From: Calcarisporiella thermophila CBS 279.70
Taxonomy: Eukaryota; Calcarisporiellomycota
Assembly: GCF_041956535.1 (NCBI RefSeq)
Contig: NW_027192198.1
Coordinates: forward strand, 97,043-161,042
Direction: 5' to 3'
DNA: 64,000 nucleotides
The notes under the pieces are model-generated. The model made no database searches, had not been told where the DNA came from, and saw nothing but the letters and a program-made list of their open reading frames with translations. A program made the translations under genes and the position numbers. Positions 1-13,947 of this stretch are shown here, piece by piece. Within the stretch, counting starts at the first letter, position 1, and every line of letters begins with the position of its first letter.

Positions 1-1268
1 TCGGTGCAGGCTCCTCGGCGCGAATGCCAAACCCTCGCCAATATCTACCGCCACCTGTCCCAGCAACATCCCATCATCCCCCCACGCATCCTGCGCGAGG
101 ACTTTTGTGGCACGGCCATCCTGTGTCACGAATGGGTGCACAGGGACGTGAACAGGGAGGCCATCGGCATCGATCTCGACAAGGAGGTTCTGGAGTACGG
201 CAGGCGTCGCCTGGAAGACAGCGTCGAGGGGGAGCGAGTGAGGCTGGTGCATGAGGATGTGAGAAAAGTCAAGGGCCTCAAGGCCGACATTCTGTGCGCC
301 TTAAACTACGGGATCTGGTGAGTCGATTCGAGTCTGCTTCATCGTTTGCCGGTTAAATTAAAATCAATTTGCCCACGCTACCTACATCGATCCAGCTATC
401 TTCATAAACGCCGTGAACTCGTTAGCTACCTGCGCAACTGTAAAGAGGATTTGAACGAGAATGGAGTCTTTATTTGCGATCTGTTCGGCGGGTTGACCGC
501 CCATACTGGACAGTACGGGCGCAAACATAGAGGCTCGAACTTTGAGGTAGTGAATCCCCCCTCTCTCTCCGTTCTCATGGGTCTCTCTCCTAAGGACTGA
601 GCTTAGTTTTGCAATGCCTTGTTTATACAGTACTTTTTTGAGCAAACCCCTGTGGACACCGTGTCCAGCTTGGCCAAATGTCGGCTCCACTTCCGCTTCG
701 AAGATGGGAAGCTCGCTCATTACTGCAGTGTTCTCCATGGCTCAAAACGCTGAACACGACTTTTTTTCCCCCTCATACAGGTAGCTGGATGAAGAACGCG
801 TTCTCGTACGAATTTCGCCTCTACACTATCCGAGAGGTAAGCTCTAGCTTCCCGGCTCCCATGCGGCTTTCCATGACGAGATATTTCTACTGACTTTGCT
901 AGGTCCGTGAAGCAATGGAGGAGGCCGGCTTCACCCAGACCCACATCTGGATATCACGCGCAAAGTCGAAACGTTCGCACGCTAATCGCACGGAAGAAGA
1001 CGAGATAGACGACGAGGAGTCTGCTGACGAGGATGATGAGGACGAGGACGAGGACGAGGACGAGGAGGATGAGGACGAAGAGGACGCCGATGACGAGTAC
1101 CAAAAAGTGGAGGGGGATCATTATCCGGCGCTAAAATCCTGGAATGGCAAGTATCTCTCCTACTTATTCGCTGGTTTTACAAAGGCCCCACTGACCTTCT
1201 TTTTCTCGTATGGGTGTCTTCTGGTTTTCCCTCGGAGAACAGCTTATCTGGTCGGTAAAGTGGAATGA
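1..1268 (+). CDS. Class I SAM-dependent methyltransferase-like protein, 5' end outside window
   Basis: Exons read as <1-317, 396-546, 631-727, 781-836, 903-1146 and 1243-1268. The protein carries the REDFCGTA motif, then an acidic strand end (IGIDLD) as in the SAM-binding fold, and later FICDLFGG, FRFEDG and the ending SWNAYLVGKVE. This order matches a conserved fungal methyltransferase-like family of unknown substrate; catalysis is inferred from the fold only. The last intron (1147-1242) has a GC donor (GCAAGT), which is the only reading that gives the family-like NAYLVG ending. The join at 727/781 is the least certain. Exon 5 holds an acidic run of about 35 residues, nearly all D and E (about 1000-1100), between conserved parts. 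The start codon lies upstream of base 1. Confidence 0.75.
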
Positions 1269-1495
1269 CCGTTGTTTATTATTATTGGATGCAAATGCTA
1301 AAATGCTTCGTGGTGAATATTTTTGTTATTATGTAAATAAAATAAAAAAAGGAGCGATATAAAGAGGAAAAAAAAAAAAAAACTTCAAGTCGTAAGTACA
1401 GAATAGGTATCCTCCCCCCAAGCTATCTTCACAAATATCCACAGAGTATTAAGATAAATAAAACAGTGATAATAAAGGAGTCTATCTTAACTATA

Positions 1496-3528
1496 TCACA
1501 AGGTGGAGAGCAGCATGCCCGCCACCACGCAGAGCATCCAGCCCAGGCCTCTTGGCGCTACCCCCTTGGGGGCGGAAGAGGTGGCCAGCACATCCGAATC
1601 CAGATAGAGGAAGGGGTCCCACACGATGGAGTTGGGGGCCTGGCCGCCAAGCTGCGTGCGCACGTCGGCTTGCGAGCCGAGCGTGTGCGCCACGACGGTG
1701 AAGTTTTCGGAGCTTTCGCCCAGCAGGGTGGTTTCCGCGGCGGAGAGGGCCAGCGCCTGGGGAAGGTACTGGGCGCCCAGCTCGGTGGTCGCCACCGTCT
1801 GGTTGACAGGGCTTGGGCCGGGGGCGCCCGCGGGATTGTTGGCCAGCGAGGAGAAGTTGCCCGCCGCGGGGAGATTGGCCCACTGCGCGGTGCGAACCCA
1901 GTCCCATCGGCCCTCGGACTGCATCCCCGTGCTGACCCCCTTGGTCACGTTGGTGTCGTTGGGAACGATTGGGTCAAGCAGGGTGATCACCTGGGAATGG
2001 AACACGGACACGAGTGCTAGCCGCGAATCCGTGGCGCTGAAGGGATAGTTCGCCACCACCAGGTCGTATTTGAGGGTGTTCGGAAGCACCTCCGTGGTCA
2101 TGTTGCCATACTCTTGGAACCGCAGTTTGGTGTTGGCGATGCGCATGCGCAGCCGCACGCTGGTGGCGCCGTCGGCGGCGCTCAGCTCGGTTTGGAAGTA
2201 GTTGAGGCCGATGGGGTCCGTTAGGTTGCTGAAGGTGATGGGCGTCCAGGTTCGGTTCAGCGGCCACTCGGACAACACGCGGTCCCCCGAGTCAAACGCG
2301 CCGCCGCCATCCACGTCGGCAAACTCCACCAGCTTGTAGAGGGTCAGCCCGAAGGTGAAGTCCGCCATCACCACCTCCGGATTGGACGTGTCGAAATACG
2401 TGGCCCGCATCCTTGGGAACCCTCCCCCCTCGGTGGTGACCAGGAACCTCAGCCGGTTGTGCTCCTTTTCGGTGCTCTGCACGGTATCAACCCACCCCGT
2501 GGTTGCGTTGGGTTGCGAGGGAGTCTGGAACTCGCGCACATAAAAGAAGGCGTTATCGCTGTTATACCGCTCGTACTTGTGATGATATCCAGGGTAGTAC
2601 CAGATCGGGAAGAAGCCCCACAAAAACAGGCCAGGCACAAAGGGCCGGTAGAAGCCTCCTCCGTAGCTACGAGGTTGGTAGACTCCCCTAGAGGAAAGCG
2701 GATGGATGCTGTTAGCATTCTGATCAGGACACTTCATCTTATACAGCTAGACTTACGGGTTTGTGGCTCTTCCGGGCGGCAAAAATGAGTTTCCATGGTA
2801 GGCAGGAGCATTGCCCAAAGGTGCTCCTTGTCCCCCTCGCTGCGAGGGCGGTGATGCATTTCCTTTGGTAGGGCCGCCCGCAAACGAGCCTTTTCCTCCC
2901 AATCCGCCCTTGGCGCCCCCCTCCTCCTNNNNNNNNNNNNNNNNNNNNNNNNNNNNNNNNNNNNNNNNNNNNNNNNNNNNNNNNNNNNNNNNNNNNNNNN
3001 NNNNNNNNNNNNNNNNNNNNNNNNNNNNNNNNNNNNNNNNNNNNNNNNNNNNNNNNNNNNNNNNNNNNNNNNNNNNNNNNNNNNNNNNNNNNNNNNNNNN
3101 NNNNNNNNNNNNNNNNNNNNNNNNNNNNNNNNNNNNNNNNNNNNNNNNNNNNNNNNNNNNNNNNNNNNNNNNNNNNNNNNNNNNNNNNNNNNNNNNNNNN
3201 NNNNNNNNNNNNNNNNNNNNNNNNNNNNNNNNNNNNNNNNNNNNNNNNNNNNNNNNNNNNNNNNNNNNNNNNNNNNNNNNNNNNNNNNNNNNNNNNNNNN
3301 NNNNNNNNNNNNNNNNNNNNCCCCTCCTCCTCCTCCTCCCGCTCCTCCACCTTTTCCTCCTCCACCTGTTCCCCCTACGCCCCCTCCCCCTCCCCCTCCC
3401 TTTCCACCACCACCTCCTCCTCCCCCTCCTCCTCCTCTACCTCCTCCACCCCCCCCTCCTCTCCCTCCGTATACAAATAGGAAACAGGAGAACAAAACTA
3501 GGCAAAAGTATAGAAATGTAGGCTTCAT
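1496..3528 (-). CDS. Glycine-rich secreted surface protein, probably GPI-anchored, with assembly gap
   Basis: Exons 3528-2757 and 2687-1496; the intron 2688-2756 has donor GTAAGT. It starts MKPTFLYFCLVLFSCFLFVYG, a clear signal peptide, followed by a GG-rich tract that runs into the gap at 2929-3320. After the gap come a Gly/Pro linker, then FYRPFVPGLFLWGFFP and a globular part of about 370 residues with several N-x-S/T sites. The C-terminus (GLGWMLCVVAGMLLSTL) is a short hydrophobic tail typical of a GPI signal. The frame entering the gap differs from the frame leaving it, so the gap length is not the true length. I do not recognise the globular domain. A wall or surface role is inferred from the signal peptide, tail and composition. 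Confidence 0.7.
2929..3320. other. Assembly gap (392 N)
   Basis: A run of N inside a GGX-coding, (CCTCCT)n-rich tract of the glycine-rich gene. Short-read assembly probably collapsed on this low-complexity repeat. The coding frame does not stay open across 392 bases in the expected frame, so the number of Ns is an estimate. Confidence 0.99.
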
Positions 3529-3864
3529 TCTATCACAAGTTATCAGAAGTGATCTTTCGACAAGTCCACCCAATCGCTCTAGGAAGGCAAATAAAAAAAA
3601 CAATAAAGAGTCCTCCGTTCTACCCACTCGCTTGAGGCGGTAGACCAATTACCATCCTTATATGTCCAATCGAGAATTTCGTCACAAGTGCCAGCCGACT
3701 TTTCTAAATTTCCTCAGAACATGTAATTTCACTGGGCGAGGTTGCATTGCCTCCTCCCCGCCACCATTTTATTTTTCCGGCCTCCTGCAATCCCAAAGCC
3801 GTCGAAAAAAGAAACCTGGAAATCCTTCTATTGTTTGCATTTGTTTTCTAGATTTGGTGTGGCA

Positions 3865-7752
<3,888 letters not shown>

Positions 7753-7901
7753 TGACCTTTTTCATAAATTAAGGGATTCGAAGCTGTGCCACAATACAGT
7801 CATGAACTCAAGCACCGTCACAGATGGATAGACGCTGAGCGTAGTGATCCAATCTCTTTTGATCCAGCTTCCTCCGTGAAAAGATCGCAGATTCATAGAT
7901 C

Positions 7902-8903
7902 ATGTCAGAACGAAAGGTAGGTGCTGATCCATGATTCTGTTAGAGAGCCTTGAGCAATTTTCCCCTCTTTTGGGACTCCACTTTAATCTCTCTACATTGA
8001 ATCACCTTCTAGGTTCTCAATAAATATTACCCCCCCGATTTCGATCCCTCGAAAATCCCGCGCCTCCGCCGGGAGAAGAATCAACAACATAAGGTCCGCC
8101 TTATGGCTCCGTTCAGTATGCGATGTGAAACGTGCGGTGAGTATATATACAAGGGCAAAAAATTCAACGCCCGCAAAGAAACCGTGGAAGGCGAGCAATA
8201 TCTCAGCATCAAAATCTTTCGATTTTACATCCGATGTCCACGATGTTCGGCGGAGATCACGTTCAAAACCGATCCAAAGAATACCGATTATGTGGCAGAG
8301 CTAGGCGCTAGTCGCAATTTCGAGCCTTGGCGCGATGAAGAAAGAGAGATGGAGCGTGCGAGAGAGGAGAGGGAGGTTGAGGAGGAAGAGAATCCAATGA
8401 AGGCCCTCGAGAACCGAACCCTCGATTCGAAGCGCGAGATGGACATCCTCGATGCATTGGACGAGATTCGGCTAAGAAATGCTCAACAGGAAAGAGTGAA
8501 CGCGGATAGTGTCCTGGAGAAGGTTGTAAAGAGTGCAGAGCAGGAAGAGGAGGAGAGGAGAAGAGCTGAAGAGGAGGAGGACGAGCGGTTGGCACGGGAA
8601 GCCTTTAGGAAAGTGCGTGAAGAGAATGGGGAAGTGGCGGTTGGGGATGAAGGGAGAGAGGTTTTGGAGAACCCGGTTGCGATTGCTTTGGGTGCCTCTG
8701 CTCCTACTGCTACAATTTCAAAGTCCTCTCTCTCTCTGGAAGAATCTAGGTCAACAGCCGTGCCCAACCCCCCCTCGTCGCCAGGCGATGCAAATAACAA
8801 AGCTAACGGGACAATCGCTGGCGATAAAGCGAATGGAAGTGGACAGAAGAAGCGCAAGCTCAATGCTTCCTTGCTTGGCATTGTTGTGAAAAAGAAGAAG
8901 TAA
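7902..8903 (+). CDS. YJU2: Yju2/CCDC94 splicing factor
   Basis: Exons 7902-7916 (MSERK) and 8013-8903, joined at GTAGGT...CTTCTAG in phase 0; 301 residues. The start [22 protein letters not shown] is the family signature and fixes the start codon. A four-cysteine zinc site follows (CETC...CPRC) with [11 protein letters not shown] between the pairs, then [11 protein letters not shown] and [10 protein letters not shown]. Yju2 joins the spliceosome with the NineTeen complex and promotes the first catalytic step. The C-terminal third is a Glu/Arg-rich coiled coil ending in a basic [18 protein letters not shown] tail, a likely nuclear localisation signal. It is divergently arranged with FUN30, with 149 bp between the two start codons, so they share a promoter region. 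Confidence 0.93.
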
Positions 8904-9182
8904 CCAATGTATTCGGTCGTGCTCTTTTTCATTTTCTCTCCCTTCTTGTTCCACTTCTGTCATGTGTAATAATAATAATCATGAAGATCAAATGGATGGA
9001 CCATATGATCTGAAACTTTTCTGAAACTTTTTTGTACGATGGGTGCAGTAACTCCGCAAATAAAATTAAAAAGAGGATTCGGTTGCGTTCAGAGGAATTA
9101 ATGTATTTAAGTAAAACAAAAAAAAAGTAGAGCGAAAATAGATTAGGCACAATAATGTTCTGTTACCACCCATTGCTTCGGA

Positions 9183-9849
9183 ATGAGGTTGTCTACCGTG
9201 ATCACCGCTTTTATCCTTGCTACATTTTCTCATGGAGATGTTAATATAACCGCACCCTCTCCTCTCTCGAGCATTAACGCCAATGAACATCTAGTATCTA
9301 TTCTTGGAATTCGATGCTGTTGCTCCTTTCTGGTGGCTAATCCACGGCTTCTTCATAGAACATAGCATATACTCTGACGAATAACCACAACACAACCAGT
9401 GTCACCATCGGTCTTCTCACGAAAAATAGCCGTGTGGACCATTATGCTGTTGAGATTGCAGAGAAAGGCCCCGCCGATGCATCCAACCACTATACCGTAT
9501 GTAGCTCTGCTTTTATATTTCCTAGGCATCTCCCAAAGTGCCCATACCTCTCCTTACTAACCGTGGCATTTGTGTATCGCAGTGGATAGTGCCAAAGGGT
9601 CTTTCTGGGCTCTATTTCCTCTGCGTCAATCAATCCGTGCGCGACTCCAGAGGGAGGCTAGGGGTTGCGCAGACCACCGTACCGCTCACTTTTGTGGGGG
9701 AGGGGGGGAATCGGACCATAGAGAGCGTTCGAATCAGCGGAAACGAGACGTCCCATACCGCGCTGGAGAGCGAGGGACACCGGGTGGAAGTCGGCTGGTG
9801 GATTGGGCTGATGAGTGCTGCTTTGATGCATCTTTTGTCATTAAAATAA
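9183..9849 (+). CDS. Kre9/Knh1-like N-terminal domain wall protein, likely GPI-anchored
   Basis: Exons 9183-9293, 9359-9496 and 9583-9849; 171 residues. Signal peptide MRLSTVITAFILATFSHG, then DVNITAPSPLSSINANEHLNIAYTL, the beta-sandwich start seen in Ser-Thr-rich/Kre9-Knh1-like membrane-anchored proteins, and WIVPKGLSGLYFLCV later in the domain. Several N-x-S/T sites are present (NIT, NTT, NQS, NRT, NET). A hydrophobic C-terminus (WWIGLMSAALMHLLSLK) fits a GPI signal or membrane anchor. Both introns are phase 0 and were placed because the joined frame restores the domain. The family is linked to beta-1,6-glucan and cell-wall assembly in yeast; a function here is inferred. It is shorter than many relatives because it lacks a long Ser/Thr-rich stalk. 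Confidence 0.65.
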
Positions 9850-10193
9850 AAGGAACCTTAGTTTTTTAGATTGGCTTTTTAAATTAGAGTTGGTCCTTAG
9901 AAATTGCAGGCTCCCGTTTTCCCCGGAAAATTAATCCTTCCGCATTTTCAAAGTCAATCCAAGCTGCCAAAGTGGACCATAAGGGGGGGGGGGGGGATTC
10001 ACAGTGGTTATTATTCAGCAGAGAATGGCTCTGGCCACAAAGAAAATGAAAACATTGTATTGACATATAAACAATTAACAAAAGAATCTCCGACAAAATC
10101 ATGCTTGTAATTACAATAAGGGGGGAATATATAGAATTCAATCATATACAGGGTTGATTAGTAAGATAGGGGAGTCATCTTCGGTGGCATCAT
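9850..10193. other. Intergenic, convergent 3' ends
   Basis: Between the stop codons of two convergent genes. It holds a G homopolymer of about 13 at 9985-9997 and AT-rich 3' UTR-like sequence. I see no gene. Confidence 0.6.
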
Positions 10194-10597
10194 CTATCTT
10201 GCTAGTTCTAGCAGGGATCCGCCGTGCCCCGCCAGCAACGGGCTACTGTCCTGAATATCCACTTCAATATCGGGCTGTTCGGGGAACAGCTTTTCTCCCT
10301 CCAGCCGTCGCTGCCGAGCCTCCCACACGAAGAAAACCGCGAATATGTGTGCGAAGAAGAGGCCTGCAAGCGATTCCGGATGTTGGCGGGCCATGATCGT
10401 ACTATTTAGTAAAAGAGAGTCCATATTAGTTTCGCGGTGAAATAGGAAACTAGATATCTTGGCGAAAGAGAAAATTCTTACGTTAGATCACTGAAGGAAT
10501 GAGTGTCGAGTGGAATGCTTGAGAATGCTTGGAATGCGTTGACGTGGTACGCGACGAGAGCGAGCGCGAGTAAGTGCAATAGCAGCTTGGTCAGCAT
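10194..10597 (-). CDS. Small membrane protein of unknown function (107 aa)
   Basis: Exons 10597-10482 and 10401-10194; intron 10402-10481 with GTAAGA...AATAG. The N-terminus MLTKLLLHLLALALVAYHVNA is a signal peptide or anchor. A second hydrophobic helix (SLAGLFFAHIFAVFFVW) follows, then a charged cytosol-type tail with EARQRRLEGEKLFPEQPDIEV. The two-helix hairpin layout resembles small ER membrane subunits, but I do not recognise a family. Intron phase and the hydrophobic pattern support a real gene. Confidence 0.55.
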
Positions 10598-11697
10598 GGT
10601 AGTGGTGTGGTTGCCGCAAGGAGAGAGAGGAAGAGGGAGAGAGGAGGAGAATGAAAGGCTGCTTAATTATATACTTTTTAATTAATAAGACAGAGGGAAG
10701 CATTCGGATAACATTTTACCACCTGCGCCCAAACCAGGCAATTCGGTGGTCCTGAGCGTATAAGCTTTCGGAGCATCTCAGTCGGTGACGTATTCTGATA
10801 CATCAAAACTGTAAATCTTGTCACCGTTCCAAAGGGCGGCCCCTACAATGAGCTGGTCGACTGTGCTACGTCACCCCTGCCTCCTCTTAGGATATAGAGT
10901 TTGCGCGCGCTTGCTGATTCCAGATACAGATGGTGTCAACGGGTGGAGTGGATATTAGTCAAGTTTCCTGCGTAGCGATCCGCATGCTCGAGATTAGGAA
11001 TCCTTCGAAATGCCCGACTCAACTGAGCCAGTTTCCATCCAAGGCAATCGGGCTCAATTCTCGGACGCCATAAGTAGAAAGGATAAACTGGCCCAATGTT
11101 TTTTTTCTCTATGCTGAAACTTCTGGAACACTTCGTTAACTGCCTCGTCTCGAAGCGTTTCTAGGTCTTCTCTCCCGAATCTTTGCTCTTGGACTCGGAC
11201 TGCTGGGGGGCCGCTGAGCTGCTGAGTCCGAGGCCAAACCGTGCCCGCTGTTTCCCACAGCTGCGCTGTAGCTTGGCACCCGGAAAGCGGGTCAGCGAAG
11301 CCAACCTTATGTCGGCTGGAAGCTCACAGAACAAAAATCCAAAGTTCTATAACAGCAAATATTAACTTGCAATCGATTGGCCGGCGCAGGGGGAAGCGAA
11401 GAAGCCACTGGAGATTTGCCCCAGCTCCAAAGCTGGTGAGAAAGAACAGATTGGGACGGAAGAAAAATTAATGCAGCGTATCCCCACTCTTTTTCCTCTT
11501 TACTGTTGAAACCTAATCCCGTTTGCACTTCTCCAATTCCGCCCTCTCCATTGATCCCCGCATGTCGCCTCATTAATCGGAATTCTCTGGCACAACGGAC
11601 ACTCTCTTCCTTGTTCTCCCGGTTCTTATCAATCCAAAGCTCTTGCACTTTGCACACTTCTCCTTCTTTTTTACCATTCCCCCCCCCCGCCACCATT
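10598..11697. other. Intergenic region between divergent genes, 1.1 kb
   Basis: Upstream of both the small membrane protein (minus) and the kinase (plus). It contains a (GA)n-rich stretch near 10620-10650 and a CTCGGACT/AGTCCGAG inverted repeat near 11193-11240. A pyrimidine-rich leader precedes the kinase ATG. No gene seen. Confidence 0.5.
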
Positions 11698-12941
11698 ATG
11701 GAGGAAGCTCTTAAGAACATTGGGCAGACCATCGACCAGAATCGCATTGTGTTCACAGAGGTGCTAGGCGTGGGCGCTTACGGCGTAGTCTATCGTGCCA
11801 AATTCACTTCTCCCTCTATACCTCCCAGGTGGCTTGCTGTCAAATGTCTAAACAACCGGGGCCTAGACTCGCGTCAGCGTCATTTCCAGTTCCGAGAAAT
11901 CACGCTACACACCCAGGTGTCATCGCACCCAAACATACTTACCCTTGAGAAAGTGATCGAGACGGACGACTTGATCTATGTCGTGTTGGAGTATTGTGAT
12001 GAGGGCGATCTGTTTTCCGCCATTGTTGATCGTGGAAAGTATACGGGTAACGACGCACTAGTGAAGAAAGTGTTCCTACAGATACTGGACGCTGTGATGT
12101 ATTGCCACAAACGAGGTGTGTCATGCCTGCATTGCTCTCCCTTTGCCATTTTCTTTTGGAATGGCTGTCCTCTCTCCCGGCATTTCTAACTCGACGCGAT
12201 TTTTTCTCCCTCTTAGGAGTATATCACCGCGATCTTAAACCGGAGAACATCATGGTATTTTCCGGTTGCCAAGTGGTTAAGCTAGCAGACTTTGGACTCG
12301 CAACTACGCAGAGATACTCCACCGAGTTTGGCTGTGGAAGCTTATTTTACCAATCACCAGGTAAGCTCGATGGCGATCGGCACTCCCTCTCCTTCATATA
12401 CCCATCCATGCCCAAATTTCCCATGTTATACATGTCTAATACCAATGCGTGCTTCATATTTACAGAATGTCTTGGCGGCCTTGACCGTCGCCTGCAAAAC
12501 TATGAAACTCCCCCAAACGATATTTGGTCGCTGGGCATCATATTGGTTAATCTTATTGCCGGACGTAACCCTTGGAAACAGGCAACTCTAGCTGACCCGA
12601 CCTTCCGCGCCTTTTTGCGGGATCCCAATGTGCTAGGTGCAATTCTCCCGCTAAGTTTTGAGGCCGTATCAGTGCTGAAGCGGGTGTTCGAAATAGACCC
12701 GAAGCTAAGAGTTGGGCTGGGAGAGTTGAAGGACCAGATCATGGGGATGCGATCTTTTAGACGGGCGATTCCGATTCCAAGACCCATCATGCCTGTGGTA
12801 GCGGGCTCAGGCGTGGGGATGGGTTGTAGAGGAGGCAGTAAAAACTCGACCACCACCACATCTGGCTCACCCTCGCAGTCGTGTACTGTATCAGTAGAAC
12901 CTGTACAAAAGAACAAAAATCTATTGGTACTGGGTGGCTGA
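11698..12941 (+). CDS. Ran1/Pat1-like serine/threonine protein kinase
   Basis: Exons 11698-12115, 12217-12360 and 12466-12941; 345 residues. All kinase motifs are present: GVGAYGVV glycine loop, AVKCLNN with the ATP lysine, YHRDLKPENIM, DFGLATT and, across the second intron, SPECLGG replacing the usual APE. The activation loop FGCGSLFYQSPE and the insert after it (LDRRLQNYETPPNDIWSLG) are characteristic of the Ran1/Ksp1/Sks1/Vhs1 group. In fission yeast Ran1 restrains meiosis under good nutrition; related kinases act in nutrient signalling. The ATG at 11698 sits right after a C-rich leader in a CACC context. The tail after the kinase domain is short, about 60 residues with a Ser/Thr run. Confidence 0.88.
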
Positions 12942-13566
12942 TCAAATGTTGTCTCATTTTTCCTCTTTACTGTTCCCATTACGTGCACACTATATACCAT
13001 AGCGCTTTTTTTTGTTGAGTTTGTAGAGCGGTGTTGATGATTCCTTTCTTTTTAGTTTGATTGTCTTGTTCAGTTTTTTTTAGTTAAAAACACTATTGAT
13101 ACATATTTGTGATTTTATACTTTGTTATTTTCCTATTTTTTTTTTATTATTTCCTGTGGTTTTTAAACGTATTTGTATCTATTTCAACGTTATTCTATAT
13201 AATAATAACTCCCATTTCATGTTCGCCCATGGACGAAAGAGAATATGGCTAGCTTTCTATTATATACAATTTGCACGCTTGCTTTCTTAAACTTTAAGCC
13301 TCGGGCTTCCCCCGCATGTGGAGGATGAGCACTAACACTACATAGTTTCAGCTTCATTATGATTGGCGTTTTTCTGACACTTGTTACATCGAAGGTGATG
13401 CGTGACTCAGCTTAGAGGTCTGTGGGAAGATTACCATTACTCCTTGGAAAAATGCGAAAGGTTTCCCGAATTTTCCTATCTCTTCACTATGTATTGTAAC
13501 GCCCTATTAAACTAAATTTGAATTAGCCTTGACAAGTTTCGATGCATCTTTTCTTCTTTTTCCATA
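12942..13566. other. Intergenic, AT-rich, 0.6 kb
   Basis: 3' flank of the kinase with long T runs (13070-13160). No gene or RNA recognised. Confidence 0.5.
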
Positions 13567-13910
13567 ATGCGCAGTTGCACGCTTTCAGAGAAATCTTCTA
13601 TCACTCTTGGATTGGATCGAAATTTAATTGATCCTAGGCCCCCACTTGCTCGGAGAATACCCGATGCCACCGGTGCTCCGGAGTCGAAAGTAGCGATATT
13701 CAAGAGGCTTCAAGAACAGAAACACGGACCAAAGCCCGAAGGCACCTCCCAGGTCTCTCTAATATGGCTTATTTGGATATAGCGAAGGTGGAGGTTGGAT
13801 GTTTATGAATGCAGGAGTTCTCGGTCACTCTGACCGAGAGCTGGAATTGGTGGCTTAATGCTCTCCTTGTGATTATTTTTACGTTTCTTGGCACTACCCC
13901 ATTGACTTAA
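13567..13910 (+). CDS. Small tail-anchored protein of unknown function (93 aa)
   Basis: Exons 13567-13752 and 13815-13910; the 62-nt intron runs GTCTCT...ATGCAG in phase 0. The protein has a polar N-terminus with PRPPLARRIPDATG and KVAIFKRLQEQKHGPKPEG, then SVTLTESWNWWLNALLVIIFTFLG, one hydrophobic helix next to the C-terminus, ending TTPLT. That layout fits a tail-anchored membrane protein. The family is not recognised. The stop lies only 37 nt before the ATG of the next gene on the same strand. The donor is not a strong consensus (GTCTCT), so the join needs transcript support. Confidence 0.5.
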
Positions 13911-13947
13911 CCATTAATAACGTGTCATCAGCACACAAATATTAGCG

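Noticed and set aside
1466-2020. 184-codon plus frame over the glycine-rich surface gene
   Set aside because: Antisense shadow of a GC-rich coding exon; no domain features.
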